Assembly: GCA_009760855.2 (NCBI GenBank)
Contig: WPIO01000006.1
Location: forward strand, 3,336,501-3,396,500
Direction of reading: 5' to 3'
DNA from: Cristatella mucedo
Lineage: Eukaryota > Bryozoa > Phylactolaemata > Cristatellidae
DNA: 60,000 nt
In this document: positions 59,358-60,000 of the stretch, in pieces
Layout of the letters: each line of letters opens with the position of its first letter
Numbering within the stretch: the first letter of the stretch is position 1
The notes under the pieces: generated by a model
Databases searched by the model: none
What the model saw: only the letters and a program-made list of their open reading frames with translations
What the model was told of the DNA's origin: nothing
Program-made: the position numbers and the translations under genes

Positions 59358-59888
59358 ATGCCTTGGCTTGTAACGCTTGAGAAGGCCGTATCGAGGCTAA
59401 AAATTGTGATGGCGCTAAAACATGTTGAGCCAGTGTGTCTGGGCGATAACGCAATTCACGGTTGGGGTGATCAGCCGGCCGACGTAAAGCAAGATTATCA
59501 CAAGCTTCGAAATGAGTTAATCCTGATCTTCTCGTGGTTGACGGATGAGGAGGCCGAGAGGTTTCGGCTGGAGCAGGAGCAGCTCGGCTGGAGCAGGAGC
59601 AGCTCGCCGGAGCCGAGACCGGGACAAAGCCACGGCGACGAGCCAGCTTCAGTGCCGGTCGATCCCACCGTCAACTGCCCGCAAGAGCCGGACAGACGAG
59701 CTGAACTCATTCAGCTGCCGAAGCTATCCGACGGCAATACCGGTGGAGGAAGCGGGCATGGGACCGCTTCCGACACAGTAGCCGAAACAGTCGAAGAGCG
59801 CCAGAACAACGTCGCAAGTTCACAGCGGCAGCAGCCGGAGACGAAAGAAGTGCAGCATGTGACCATGCTTCCAGCGGCGAGGCAGTAG
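59358..59888 (+). CDS. Divergent ORF of unknown function
   Basis: An open frame of up to 176 codons. A second in-frame ATG at 59409 (ATGGCG, better context) would give about 160 residues beginning MALKHVEPVCLGDN. The N-terminal third is mixed and folded-looking (WGDQPADVKQDYHKLRNELI, then SWLTDEEAERFRLEQEQL). The rest is Pro/Ser/Glu/Gln-rich and likely disordered. I do not recognise the family. The DNA at 59570-59612 carries a 19-bp tandem duplication coding EQEQLGWSRS-like residues. The stop is TAG, and no convincing GTRAGT donor precedes it. It could be a single-exon gene, a first exon, or the gag-like 5' end of an LTR element: AATAAA at 59158 and a tggcagcag motif near 59249 would suit an LTR plus primer site. 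Confidence 0.4.
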   Translation: MPWLVTLEKAVSRLKIVMALKHVEPVCLGDNAIHGWGDQPADVKQDYHKLRNELILIFSWLTDEEAERFRLEQEQLGWSRSSSPEPRPGQSHGDEPASVPVDPTVNCPQEPDRRAELIQLPKLSDGNTGGGSGHGTASDTVAETVEERQNNVASSQRQQPETKEVQHVTMLPAARQ

Positions 59889-60000
59889 TGGTCAGCGGCG
59901 AGGCGATAGTAGCCTTCGGAAAGGCGCAGGCGGCCCAAGCGAACGACGTCTCGGCAGCAAAGCGCAGCAGCGAGAGCGCAGCAGCACATCTCGGCAGCAA

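Overview
This window is repeat-rich nuclear DNA from an animal, most likely an invertebrate. Three things support this. There is a spliced gene with ten GT-AG exons. There are several families of non-LTR retrotransposons and tRNA-derived SINEs. Long (CA)n, (TA)n, (CT)n and (GA)n microsatellites run throughout. Nothing looks bacterial: there are no operons, no rRNA and no long intact ORFs. I cannot name the species from sequence alone.

The one gene I can identify firmly is CHAF1B, the p60 WD40 subunit of chromatin assembly factor 1. It lies on the minus strand, with its start codon at 58902. I can follow ten exons down to 44518, covering almost the whole WD40 propeller (about 420 codons). All nine internal junctions keep frame and use GT-AG. 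The C-terminal tail was not found and is either further left or too diverged to see. Its introns hold LINE tails, SINEs, microsatellites and two strong hairpins. A head-to-head plus-strand ORF of unknown identity (59358-59888) shares a roughly 450-bp upstream region with it.

The remaining roughly 44 kb is mobile-element sediment. LINE-A is a CR1/L2-like element with tail motif gcgcctagaaagagat; it has decayed RT copies at 990-3115, 34651-35476, 43040-44135 and 47150-48790 plus many 3' tails. LINE-B, with tail motif gcgtaacacccacatag, appears at 3665-4420, 12145-12520, 32330-32445 and 34487-35925. A third LINE lies at 38090-39240. SINE-1, a tRNA-derived element with a box B-like GGTTCGA, has at least seven copies. 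SINE-2 has a tRNA head and a tail borrowed from LINE-A. Several insertions are nested, and removing the insert rejoins the host element's reading frame.

Other items of note are a 184-bp non-autonomous hAT element resembling the horizontally spread SPIN transposons (27742-27925), a pair of diverged LTR-like repeats in opposite orientation (10431-10818 and 16558-16953), a SINE with a 64-bp-arm foldback (31382-31514), and a CpG-rich block (about 6940-8980) with no recognisable gene. I found no convincing new multi-gene system. The strongest leads are the SPIN-like element, the SINE/LINE shared tail, and the intronic and SINE hairpins.
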